Below are positions 55,433 to 63,599 of a stretch of 64,000 nucleotides of DNA, piece after piece. The notes under the pieces were generated by a model. The model searched no databases. It was given only the letters and a program-made list of their open reading frames with translations, and was not told the origin of the DNA. Every line of letters starts with the position of its first letter. The stretch's first letter is position 1. Source of the stretch: Haloechinothrix aidingensis (lineage in GTDB: Bacteria; Actinomycetota; Actinomycetes; Mycobacteriales; Pseudonocardiaceae); contig NZ_JACCKD010000002.1 in assembly GCF_013450155.1 (NCBI RefSeq), positions 610,531 through 674,530 of the forward strand. Direction: 5' to 3'. The position numbers were made by a program, and so were the translations under genes.

Positions 55433-56424
55433 CAGTCACGCACCCGGTTCTGTCGTGGGTCGAAAGCGTCGCGCAAGCCGTCACCGATGAAGTTCACGGA
55501 CAGCACGATGCCGATGATGAAAAATCCCGGCCAGTAGAACAACCACGGCCGCACGGTCAGCGCGTTCTGGTAATCGTGGATGATCCTGCCGAGCGAGGTG
55601 TCCGGTGGTTGCACCCCCAGCCCCAGGAAGGACAGCGCCGACTCGAGGATGATCGCGGTCGCGATGGCCAGCGTCACCGAGACGATGATGATGCCGACCG
55701 TGTTCGGCAGGATGTGCTTGACGATGATCCGTCGCGCGGACGTGCCGAACGACCTGGCCGCGATGACGAACTCCTTCTCCCGGATGGACAGCACCTCGCC
55801 GCGGATCAGCCGCGCCGTCGGCGTCCACGTCACCAGCCCCAGCACGAGCCCGAGCACGACGATGCCCCTGTCCCCTGCCATCACGGCCACCAGCCCCGCG
55901 AACAGCAGGGTGGGGATGGTGATGACCAGGTCGGTCAGCCGCATCAGTGCGGCCTCGGACTTGCCCCGGAAGTACCCGGCTACCGCCCCGATGAGCGTCC
56001 CGACGAAGGTGCTGACGATACCGACGATGAACGCGATCACCAGCGACACCTGGGTGCCCCGCATGGTCAGCGCGAAGTAGTCCCTGCCGACGTTGTCCTG
56101 CCCGAAGGGGTGTTCGCCCATTTGCATGCCGGAACCACCCAGGAAACCGGGCAACAGGCTCAACGTCGGCTTGCCGCTGTCGACGATCGTTCCGGTCGAG
56201 GAGAAGTCCTTGGGCCACCAGCCGGGGATCGGTCCGGCACCGATCGAGGTCACCGCGAGCAGCACGATCGCCCCGAGGCCGATCATGCCCGCGACCGCTC
56301 CCTTGTGCCGGACGAACCTCCGGAATACCAGCTCGCCCTGGGTGCGAGTCCGCACGCCCATGCCCTGCACCGCGTCGGTGCCGCTTGGTGCTTGCGCCGG
56401 CTTCGTCCGTGTTCTGCGCATCAT
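55432..56424 (-). CDS. Oligopeptide ABC transporter permease (DppC/OppC-like)
   Basis: 330 aa with six membrane helices and a long first extracytoplasmic loop (PGWWPKDFSSTGTIVDSGKP ... HPFGQDNVGRDYFA, where the FGTDxxGRD-type motif reads FGQDNVGRD). The coupling-helix segment is EFVIAARSFGTSARRIIVKHILPN. The C-terminal NFIGDGLRDAFDPR is the usual ending. Thirteen bases follow the DppB-like stop. Inner membrane channel half. Confidence 0.94.
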   Translation of the reverse strand: MMRRTRTKPAQAPSGTDAVQGMGVRTRTQGELVFRRFVRHKGAVAGMIGLGAIVLLAVTSIGAGPIPGWWPKDFSSTGTIVDSGKPTLSLLPGFLGGSGMQMGEHPFGQDNVGRDYFALTMRGTQVSLVIAFIVGIVSTFVGTLIGAVAGYFRGKSEAALMRLTDLVITIPTLLFAGLVAVMAGDRGIVVLGLVLGLVTWTPTARLIRGEVLSIREKEFVIAARSFGTSARRIIVKHILPNTVGIIIVSVTLAIATAIILESALSFLGLGVQPPDTSLGRIIHDYQNALTVRPWLFYWPGFFIIGIVLSVNFIGDGLRDAFDPRQNRVRD

Positions 56425-56437
56425 TCACCTACTCCTG

Positions 56438-57955
56438 TCAGGACAGCCGGATCCGCGGGTCGAGGAAGCCGTACGCGATGTCGGCGATCATGTTGAACAC
56501 CACGATCGCGCCACCGGCGACCAGGAAGAACGCCATGATCGGCATGGGGTCGCCCTGGTTGATGCCGTCCAGCAGCAACCTGCCCATGGCCCGCCACCCG
56601 AACACGGTCTCGGTCACCACGGCCCCGCCCATGACCGTGCCGATGTCGTACGCGGTCAGCGTCGTGATGGGGATCAGGCCGTTGCGCAGCGAGTGCCGTG
56701 TGACCACCGCCCGTTCGGGCAGGCCCTTCGCGCGCGCGGTGCGCACGTAGTCCTGGTTCATCACCTCCAGCATGCTCGCCCTGGTGTAGCGGGTATAGGT
56801 CGCCAGCGAGATCAGCATCAGCGCCAGCGTGGGCAGGGCGAGGTGGCCGAGGGAGTCCAGACCGGACTGCCAGAAGGTGCCCTGGAAGTTGGGCGTGCCC
56901 GAGCCGATCGTGGAGACCGGGCGGCCACCCTTCAGATCGCTGTAGCTCGCGAAGGACTGCAGCAGCCGGTCGGTGAAGATCACCGCGCCGGTGAACAGGC
57001 CGGTGAACATCGCGGACTGGACGGCCGAGCGCCGGTAAAGCTCACCACCGAGCAGCCACCCGATGGCGAAACACACGCCCGCGGTGATCACGGCGAGCAG
57101 CGCGATCGTCGCCAGGTTCGGGTCCCGCAGCACCGGGTCGAGCAGCAGCGCGCTGGCGATACCCGCGATGGCGGCTGCCATCGCCGCGCGCATCGGCGGG
57201 CTGTGCCAGTCCAGCCCGCTGAACAGCGTGGTGAAGCCGATCGCACCGGCGACGGCGGTCAGCGCGATAACGAATATGCCCAGCCCCGGATCGGCGAACC
57301 AGCCGGTCTCCGACAGGGCCCACAACAGCGCGCACATGGCCACGAACGCGACCACGAAGGTGGTCACCCTGCTACGGCGGTCGCCGACGACCAGGGCGGC
57401 ACAGAACAGCGCGACGAACAGGGCGATCAGGCCGATCACCCAGAGGGCGAGTTCCGGGTCGGCCAGCCAGTTGTTGAGGTCGATGGCCACGAACTGCTTG
57501 AGCAGGGTGGCCACCCAGAACAGCGGCAGGGAGTAGAACAGGAACGCGGCGAAGGTCACCGACAGGTCCAGGCCGCTGTACTGCCGCAGCGCGGAGATCA
57601 CCCCGATGGTGATCCCGATGACGATGGACAGCACCGTCGCGGCGAGCACCAGCTGCAGCGTGGAGCCGACGGCGTTCTCCAGCATGGCGTTGATGCTCCG
57701 GCCGGTCACGTTCACACCGAGGTCGCCGGTGAGCGCGGAACCGAGCCAGTGGAAGTAGCGGACGAATACGGGTTCGTCGAGCTTCATCCGCTCGGTGATC
57801 TCGGCCATCGCGGACTCTTGGGCCGGGCCGGGCGGCAACTGCCTGGCCTCGGCCAGCGGGTCCCCGACGTTCGCCGCCATGACGAACACCACGGCGGTGG
57901 CGGCGAGGAAGACCAGGACCGAGACGAACAGGCGCCGCGCGATGAAAGCGAGCAT
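56438..57955 (-). CDS. Oligopeptide ABC transporter permease (DppB/OppB-like) with large membrane insert
   Basis: 505 aa, while DppB-type permeases are usually about 305-345 aa. The N-terminal third (MLAFIARRLFVSVLVFLAAT, FHWLGSALTGDLGVNVTGRS, STLQLVLAATVLSIVIGITI) and C-terminal third (LPTLALMLISLATYTRYTRA, DYVRTARAKGLPERAVVTRHSLRN, TETVFGWRAMGRLL) are standard. Between them, at about residues 170-320, lie extra hydrophobic helices (LALWVIGLIALFVALFCAAL, TTFVVAFVAMCALLWAL, LGIFVIALTAVAGAIGFTTL, LATIALLAVITAGVCFAIGW). The reading frame is intact and codon use looks even, so this is an in-frame insertion, not a frameshift. Confidence 0.92.
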   Translation of the reverse strand: MLAFIARRLFVSVLVFLAATAVVFVMAANVGDPLAEARQLPPGPAQESAMAEITERMKLDEPVFVRYFHWLGSALTGDLGVNVTGRSINAMLENAVGSTLQLVLAATVLSIVIGITIGVISALRQYSGLDLSVTFAAFLFYSLPLFWVATLLKQFVAIDLNNWLADPELALWVIGLIALFVALFCAALVVGDRRSRVTTFVVAFVAMCALLWALSETGWFADPGLGIFVIALTAVAGAIGFTTLFSGLDWHSPPMRAAMAAAIAGIASALLLDPVLRDPNLATIALLAVITAGVCFAIGWLLGGELYRRSAVQSAMFTGLFTGAVIFTDRLLQSFASYSDLKGGRPVSTIGSGTPNFQGTFWQSGLDSLGHLALPTLALMLISLATYTRYTRASMLEVMNQDYVRTARAKGLPERAVVTRHSLRNGLIPITTLTAYDIGTVMGGAVVTETVFGWRAMGRLLLDGINQGDPMPIMAFFLVAGGAIVVFNMIADIAYGFLDPRIRLS

Positions 57956-57996
57956 GGCGCAGTCTCCTGGGTACGCGGAAAGGATGCGGGTGGGGT

Positions 57997-58047
57997 CGCA
58001 CCGCGGCGGGGCCGGGAAAGGGGCTCCCGGCCCCGCCGCGGTGCGAT
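57997..58047. terminator. Perfect 22-bp hairpin between the binding-protein gene and the permease genes
   Basis: Arms 57997-58018 and 58026-58047 are perfect complements (start TCGCACCGCGG, end CCGCGGTGCGA), loop of seven. Position: 57 bases after the binding-protein stop and 42 bases before the permease start, all on the minus strand. It probably limits read-through or protects the 3' end of the binding-protein mRNA so that this subunit is made in excess. Confidence 0.85.
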
Positions 58048-58104
58048 ACCGATGCGGGCGCGTGTGAGCGGGTGTCAGCTCACCGCACGGCGCACCGGAT
58101 CAGC

Positions 58105-59844
58105 TCACTCCCTGCTCCATTCCGGCATGTTCCACACCAGGCCGGTCTGCGTCGGGTTCATCACGATGTTCTGCACATCCTGCTGCCAGGCCGCGATGTT
58201 CGGGTGCTGGTACAGCGGGATCGTCGCCAGGTCGGCCCAGAGCTTCTCCTCGATGTCCGCCGCGATCGAGAGCGCCTTGTCCTGGTCACTCTGCCGCAGG
58301 ATGTCATCGAGCATCTGGTCCATCTCCTCGTCGGAGTAGCACCCCATGTTGTTGCCCTTGCCCTCGGCGGTGCACTCCTCAGGAGACCGGTAGATGGCGT
58401 TCCAGCCGGACAGCACCGAGGAGCCGATCCAGGCGAACATCGCGACATCGAAGGTGCCCTGCGACAGGCCGCCCTTGGTGTCGAAGAAGTCGGCACTGGC
58501 GTCGAAGTCGACCTCGAAGCCCGCTTCCTCACAGGCCTCGGTGATCAGCGTGCCCGTGTTGTTCCTGCGCTCGTTGTCCAGCGTCTCCAGCCGGATCTCG
58601 GTACCGACCGCGTCCTCCTCCTCGAGGATCTGGCGGGACCGCTCGAGATCCTGCTCGCCGTACTCGTCGAGCCACTCGGAGGAGCGCTCGATGCCTTCCT
58701 CGAAGCCCGGATCCCATGGCGCGATGTTGCGGATGTCCTTCGTCTCGGCCTCCGGCAACACCGGCTGGATCAGGTTCTCCACGATGGTCTGCCGCGGCAC
58801 GCACAGCGCGAAGGCCTCGCGCAGCTCGCGGCTCTCCGCGAACGGCCCGTCGTTGAAGTTGAAGTCCAGGTGCTCGTAGCTGTACTGGTTCTCGACCGCC
58901 GACTCGATACCCGCGGCCTCCGCGGCCTCGATCTGGTTGGCGATATCCACGGTCGGCTGCGGGTTGATGATGTCGACTTCCTGGTTCTCCAGGGCCTGGA
59001 CCTGCTCTTCCTCGGGGATCTCCCGGATCACGATGGTCTCGGTCTCCGGTGCCTCACCCCAGTACTCCTCGTTGTAAGTCAGGGTGACGTGCTGGCCTGC
59101 CTCGTAGGAGTCCAGCTTGTACGGCCCGGACGAGGGGATCAGCTCCTGGTCGGGCAGTCCGCCCTCGATCAGCCAGCCCTCGTTGAAGAAGTCCACGGTG
59201 TCCTCGAGGGCCTCCCAGTCCTCGGCCTTGACGGCCTCGATGAACTCCTCCGAGGACAGTCCGCCCTGCTCGGCGACGACGTGCGCGGGCATCATGGCGG
59301 TGTTGCCGTTGCTCGGCCCGTTGCTGTTCCAGTCGGCGAAGGGCTTGTCGTACTCGAGCGTGAACTCCTTGTCCCCCGCCTCGCAGTCCGGCACCTCGGT
59401 GTCCTCGACCCCGTCGGTGCCGATCACCGAGTAGTCCGACTCACCACTTTGCTGGGCCCACCACAGCAGCGCGTCGTCACAGTCGATCGGCTCGCCGTCC
59501 GACCAGGTGGCGTCCTCGTTGATCGTGTACTCGACCGTCAGCGGGTCGTCGGAGACCTTCTCGTAGCTGCCGAACTCCTCGTTCGGAGTGACCTGCCCGT
59601 CCTCACCCGCGAAGTGCCAGAAGCCGGTGGTCACCCACTCCATCACGACACCGTTGGCGAACGAGTTCGCTCCGGCCGTGGTGTTGTTGTAGCTGTCGAA
59701 GGGCTGGGGCCAAGCCAACGTGATGGTGTCGCCGCCCCCGCCGTTGTCACCGGCGGCGTCATCACCGTTGTCGGCACACGCGCTCAGTACGAGCGCGCTC
59801 CCCGCGATCATCGCGACCGCAGAGGTGAATCGTGATCTCCTCAT
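58105..59844 (-). CDS. Family 5 (DppA/OppA-like) ABC substrate-binding lipoprotein; LpqW position
   Basis: 579 aa. Signal peptide with lipobox LSAC, acidic Gly/Asp linker (ADNGDDAAGDNGGGGD), then the SBP_bac_5 fold: KVSDDPLTVEYTINEDATWSDG, SGPYKLDSYEAGQHVTLTYN, FNDGPFAESRELREAFALCV and the ending NIVMNPTQTGLVWNMPEW. First gene of the transporter operon, so it should bind peptides or related compounds. It is very acidic. It lies right after typA, where mycobacteria have lpqW, a lone family 5 lipoprotein involved in mannolipid synthesis. AGGAGG lies 11 bases before ATG. Confidence 0.93.
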   Translation of the reverse strand: MRRSRFTSAVAMIAGSALVLSACADNGDDAAGDNGGGGDTITLAWPQPFDSYNNTTAGANSFANGVVMEWVTTGFWHFAGEDGQVTPNEEFGSYEKVSDDPLTVEYTINEDATWSDGEPIDCDDALLWWAQQSGESDYSVIGTDGVEDTEVPDCEAGDKEFTLEYDKPFADWNSNGPSNGNTAMMPAHVVAEQGGLSSEEFIEAVKAEDWEALEDTVDFFNEGWLIEGGLPDQELIPSSGPYKLDSYEAGQHVTLTYNEEYWGEAPETETIVIREIPEEEQVQALENQEVDIINPQPTVDIANQIEAAEAAGIESAVENQYSYEHLDFNFNDGPFAESRELREAFALCVPRQTIVENLIQPVLPEAETKDIRNIAPWDPGFEEGIERSSEWLDEYGEQDLERSRQILEEEDAVGTEIRLETLDNERRNNTGTLITEACEEAGFEVDFDASADFFDTKGGLSQGTFDVAMFAWIGSSVLSGWNAIYRSPEECTAEGKGNNMGCYSDEEMDQMLDDILRQSDQDKALSIAADIEEKLWADLATIPLYQHPNIAAWQQDVQNIVMNPTQTGLVWNMPEWSRE

Positions 59845-60208
59845 TATGACTGTGTCCTCCTAGCACTGGGCCGGTGTGGCCCGCATCGCAACGGCAAGTG
59901 TGGCCGAAGCCTATGACGCACCACACCTTTCTTGGTATGGCGAGCTCGCCGATGAACACTAGGAAGCGGGCCACGCCGCGTCACGAGTTCGCGGAAGATC
60001 GTGACCAATCGGTGACTTCAGTCTCGAACCCCTCACCGGTTCGTCCCAGCTGGCGACTACCTGGAGAAACGAACCCGTCCCCCGGGTTACGCCGAACGGC
60101 CCACGACCATCGGAGGGGGTCTGGTTAGGAGGATTTCATTACTCTGTGTCGTACCCTTTCGGGTGTCAGGCCACAGGTACGCGCGGAGACGGGCGGCCCG
60201 GGGCGCCG
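59845..60208 (-). promoter_or_regulatory. 364-base region between typA and the transporter operon
   Basis: Same-strand gap that should hold the typA terminator and the operon promoter. A small ACCC-TTTC-GGGT hairpin (about 60152-60163) and a GGCGCC repeat flanking the typA stop (60203-60216) are the only structures seen. Part of it is A/T-richer (59925-60010). No operator was recognised and no coding frame is credible. Confidence 0.45.
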
Positions 60209-62128
60209 TCAGGCGCCGGCGTCGCGGCTGCGCGCGCGGGTGCGCTCCTTGCCGCGCTGGTGCGTGTCCAGGGTCACCTTGCGCACGCGGATCGCGTTCG
60301 GCGCGACCTCCACGCACTCGTCGGCCGCGCAGAACTCCAGAGCCTCTTCAAGGCTCAGCACGCGGGGACGCGCGAGCCGCTCCAGCTCGTCGGCTGTCGA
60401 CGAGCGGACGTTGGTGAGCTTCTTCTCCTTGCCGATGTTGATCTCGAGGTCCTCGGCGCGCGGGCTCTCGCCGACCACCATTCCCTCGTAGACCTGCGCG
60501 CCCGGCTCGACGAAGAAGGTCCCGCGGTCGGCGAGCTGGGTCAGCGCGTACGTGGTGACCGCACCGGTGCGGTCGGCGACGAGCGAGCCGCTGTTGCGGC
60601 TGCGGATCTCGCCAGCCCACGGGAAGTACCCCTCGAACACGTGGTTGGCGATCCCCTCCCCACGGGTCTCGGTGAGGAAGTCGGTCCGGAAGCCGATGAG
60701 GCCCCGCGCAGGCACCAGGTACTCCAGCGCCATCCGGTCCGAGCCGTGCCCCTCCATGTGCTCCATCCGGCCCTTCCGCGCGGCCAGCAGCTGCGTGACC
60801 GCCCCCATGTAGGCCTCGGGGATATCCAGGCTCAGCCGCTCGAACGGCTCGTGCAGCTTCCCGTCGATGGTGCGCGTGACGACATCCGGTTTGCCGACGG
60901 TGAGCTCGAAGCCCTCACGCCGCATCTGCTCCACGAGTACCGCGAGCGCCAGTTCGCCACGACCGTGCACCTCCCAGGTGTCCGGCCGCCCACCGGGCAG
61001 CACCCGCATGCTGACGTTGCCGACCAGCTCCTGGTCGAGGCGCGACTTCACCAGCCGCGCGGTCAGCTTGTCGCCGCCGCCCGTTCCCGCCAGCGGGGAG
61101 GTGTTCACGCCGAGCGTCATCGAGATCGCGGGCTCGTCGACCGTGATGCGGGGAAGCGCACCCGGGTCGTCCTTGTCGGCGAGGGTGTCCCCGATGGTGA
61201 TCTCACTGATGCCGGCGATCGCCACGAGGTCACCGGCGGCTGCCTCGGCCGCCGGAGCACGGTCGAGGCCCTTGGTCTGGTACAGCTCCGTGATCCGGAC
61301 GTGCTCGACGGGAGCGTCCGCGCGCATCCACGCCACCGTCTGCCCCTTGGCCAACCGGCCGGAGTGGATCCGCGCCAGTGCGATACGCCCCACGAACGCC
61401 GAGGCGTCGAGGTTGGTGACCATCGCGCGCAGCGGGGCGTCGAGCTCGACGTGCGGCGCCGGGATCCGGTTCAGCAGGATGTCGAACAGCGGGTCCAGAT
61501 TGTCACCGTCCGGGCGGTCGCCGTCCGCGGGAGCGTTCAGCGAGGCGATGCCGTCCCTGGCGCAGGTGTAGATGACCGGCATGTTCACAATCGCATCGAG
61601 CGCGTCGTCGTCCATGCCCTCGATCTCTCCTGCCAGCTCGAGCAGCAGGTCGTAGGCGTCGTTGACGACCTCGGCGATCCGCGCGTCCGGGCGGTCCACC
61701 TTGTTCACCACGAGCACGACGGGCAGCCGCGCCTCCAGCGCCTTCCGCAGCACGAAGCGGGTCTGCGGGAGCGGGCCCTCGCTGGCGTCGACGAGCAGCA
61801 GCACCCCGTCCACCATGGCAAGGCCCCGCTCGACCTCACCACCGAAGTCGGCGTGGCCGGGGGTGTCGATGACGTTGATGGTCACCGGACCGTCCTCGGA
61901 GTGGCGACGGATCGCGGTGTTCTTGGCAAGAATGGTGATGCCCTTCTCGCGCTCGAGCTCGCCCGAGTCCATCACGCGATCAACCGGGTCTCCATGTTCG
62001 GCGAAGGCACCGGACTGCCGCAGCATCGCATCGACGAGCGTGGTCTTGCCGTGGTCAACGTGCGCGACGAGCGCGACATTACGCAGGTCGGTGCGCGTCG
62101 TGCTGAGGGTGTCGCTTACTGCGGGCAC
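60209..62128 (-). CDS. typA: Ribosome-associated translational GTPase TypA/BipA
   Basis: 639 aa. GTPase domain: P-loop AHVDHGKTTLVDAML, switch/DxxG DTPGHADFGGEVERGL and NKVDRPDAR. Domain II follows, then elongation-factor-G-like domains III and V (GRGELALAVLVEQMRREGFEL, PEAYMGAVTQLLAARKGRM) and the BipA-specific C-terminal domain (GLIGFRTDFLTETRGEG to the basic tail). Acts in 50S assembly and stress-related translation. Start GTG 62128 with AGGAG seven bases upstream. It is a single gene flanked by the transporter operon and YciI. Confidence 0.96.
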   Translation of the reverse strand: MPAVSDTLSTTRTDLRNVALVAHVDHGKTTLVDAMLRQSGAFAEHGDPVDRVMDSGELEREKGITILAKNTAIRRHSEDGPVTINVIDTPGHADFGGEVERGLAMVDGVLLLVDASEGPLPQTRFVLRKALEARLPVVLVVNKVDRPDARIAEVVNDAYDLLLELAGEIEGMDDDALDAIVNMPVIYTCARDGIASLNAPADGDRPDGDNLDPLFDILLNRIPAPHVELDAPLRAMVTNLDASAFVGRIALARIHSGRLAKGQTVAWMRADAPVEHVRITELYQTKGLDRAPAAEAAAGDLVAIAGISEITIGDTLADKDDPGALPRITVDEPAISMTLGVNTSPLAGTGGGDKLTARLVKSRLDQELVGNVSMRVLPGGRPDTWEVHGRGELALAVLVEQMRREGFELTVGKPDVVTRTIDGKLHEPFERLSLDIPEAYMGAVTQLLAARKGRMEHMEGHGSDRMALEYLVPARGLIGFRTDFLTETRGEGIANHVFEGYFPWAGEIRSRNSGSLVADRTGAVTTYALTQLADRGTFFVEPGAQVYEGMVVGESPRAEDLEINIGKEKKLTNVRSSTADELERLARPRVLSLEEALEFCAADECVEVAPNAIRVRKVTLDTHQRGKERTRARSRDAGA

Positions 62129-62322
62129 GCATGGGCTCCTGGGATCGCGAGAAGGGCAGGGACCACGGTGCCATCGGCCGGAGCACGGCAGCGGCACGTG
62201 GTCCAGGCCAGATTACCGGAGGCCTCGCTGTGAACAGGCACACACCGCGTCAGGACACGTTCCGGCGGCACAGGAGCACGCGCTCGACGCCTCGGCGGCG
62301 GGTCGGCCCCGCCACCGGCGGG

Positions 62323-62625
62323 TCACTGCGCGGCGACCACCTCGTTGATCCAGTTGAGCTCGGGGACCGTCCTGGTCGCCGCGAACTCGTAGACGTCGTA
62401 GCGGGCGAGGTGGCGGTACGAGAACGGATCGGTGGCCAGGATCGCGTCGAGCTTCCCGCGCAGCATGGGCCGAGCGATGATCACGCCGCCGACGCGCGGT
62501 TCACGCCTGCCGGAGACGAGGAAGTCACCCGACTCGTAATGCCGCTCCAGCCACTCGACGTGCTCGGGCAGCACGTAGTCGATCTCGTTGATCGGCGCGG
62601 TGTAGGTACTCACAGCCACATACAT
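62323..62625 (-). CDS. YciI family protein
   Basis: 100 aa dimeric alpha/beta ferredoxin-like protein. Visible family features are an early strand MYVAVSTYTAP, the conserved His in LPEHVEWLERHYESGDFLVSG and a second strand GGVIIA, with the end FAATRTVPELNWINEVVA. Function in the family is unclear; some members act as small dehydrochlorinases. ATG with GGGA close upstream. Stands alone between mutT2 and typA. Confidence 0.87.
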   Translation of the reverse strand: MYVAVSTYTAPINEIDYVLPEHVEWLERHYESGDFLVSGRREPRVGGVIIARPMLRGKLDAILATDPFSYRHLARYDVYEFAATRTVPELNWINEVVAAQ

Positions 62626-62707
62626 GTTCCCAGGGTAGTCCTCAGCGAGCGCTGTGACACCTGTTAAGGACGCATTCGTTCGCGTGGCCGGTCGCCGTAC
62701 GGTGCAG

Positions 62708-63127
62708 CTACCCGCCTGCGGCACCCGCGCGGGTGAGCATTCGCCGTAGCTCGGGCAACAGCTCGAGGTCGGCGGGCAGCCAGGCCAGCCCGTCCAGCCC
62801 CTCGGCGGGCACCCACCGGATCTCGCCGTGCTCGACGGCGCGGGGTTCGCCTGCCGGGTCGGCCAGGCTCGCCGCGTAGACCCGCAGCACCGTCCCCGGC
62901 GCGAGCTCGACCTGCGCGATGCGGTGCTCGACGACGACGGCACAACCCAGCTCCTCGAGCAGTTCCCTGCGCAGCGCGTCGTCATCGGACTCACCGGGCT
63001 CCACCCGGCCACCGGGCAGCTCCCAGTAGCCCGCGAGGCTCGCGGGATGGCTGCGCCGCGCAGCGAGCACGCGCGCGCCCCGCACCAACGCCGCCCCCAC
63101 GACCACATCCCTGCCCGTCACCCGCAC
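62708..63127 (-). CDS. mutT2: NUDIX hydrolase, MutT2-like
   Basis: 139 aa. Full Nudix box GRVEPGESDDDALRRELLEELG (Gx5Ex7REUxEExGU) with the preceding GYWELPGG. Such small MutT proteins hydrolyse oxidised or methylated nucleoside triphosphates; the mycobacterial MutT2 prefers CTP-type substrates. Assignment to mutT2 rests on length and on the neighbouring pterin dehydratase and typA (Rv1160 context). Start GTG 63127, with GTG 63121 as alternative. A palindromic repeat starts 15 bases upstream. Confidence 0.88.
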   Translation of the reverse strand: MRVTGRDVVVGAALVRGARVLAARRSHPASLAGYWELPGGRVEPGESDDDALRRELLEELGCAVVVEHRIAQVELAPGTVLRVYAASLADPAGEPRAVEHGEIRWVPAEGLDGLAWLPADLELLPELRRMLTRAGAAGG

Positions 63128-63141
63128 GACGCTACCCCGAC

Positions 63142-63190
63142 GCTGAATGACGCTTTCACTCCCTCTCGTGGAGTGAAAGCGTCATTCAGC
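63142..63190. repeat. Dispersed palindromic repeat, copy 3
   Basis: The longest copy: perfect 21-bp arms 63142-63162 and 63170-63190 with a seven-base loop. The outer 17 bases match copies 1 and 2. It lies in the divergent gap between mutT2 and the pterin dehydratase gene, within 70 bases of both starts. Confidence 0.95.
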
Positions 63191-63259
63191 ACACCACCGG
63201 GGGGACATGCGGGCGCGGGGTGGCGGGAAAGGCCGGGGTTCGCTGGCACCATGGACGGT

Positions 63260-63550
63260 ATGCCGGAACTACTGACGGACGAGCAGATCAGCGCGGAACT
63301 ACAGACCCGGCCCGAGTGGGCGCACGAGGACACCGCGCTGGTCAGAACGGTCAAGCTGGACACGTTCCCGCGCGCGATCGAGGTCGTCGATCAGGTCGCG
63401 GTCATCGCCGAGGAGCTCGACCATCATCCGGACATCGACATCCGCTGGCGCACGCTCCGGTTCTCGGTGAGCACCCACTCGAAGGGCGGGGTCACGCAGA
63501 ACGACCTCGCGCTCGTGGACCGCATCGACACGGTACTCGCCGGGTACTGA
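63260..63550 (+). CDS. 4a-hydroxytetrahydrobiopterin dehydratase (pterin-4a-carbinolamine dehydratase)
   Basis: 96 aa. Active-site pattern ELDHHPDIDIRWRTLRFSVSTHSKGGVTQND, with the HHPD pair and later THxxxGxT. Recycles 4a-hydroxy pterins made by aromatic amino acid hydroxylases or acts in pterin metabolism. Start ATG 63260 (GGA four bases upstream), with ATG 63251 possible. Same neighbour order as Rv1159A-Rv1160. Confidence 0.93.
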   Translation: MPELLTDEQISAELQTRPEWAHEDTALVRTVKLDTFPRAIEVVDQVAVIAEELDHHPDIDIRWRTLRFSVSTHSKGGVTQNDLALVDRIDTVLAGY

Positions 63551-63599
63551 CACCACCACGGCCACGGGACACGGCGCCGGGCTCCTCCGCTCGCCGGTG

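Noticed and set aside
56093-59835. Long plus-strand frames opposite the ABC permease and binding-protein genes
   Set aside because: They are complements of well-conserved transporter subunits and their translations are His/Arg/Asp-rich without pattern.
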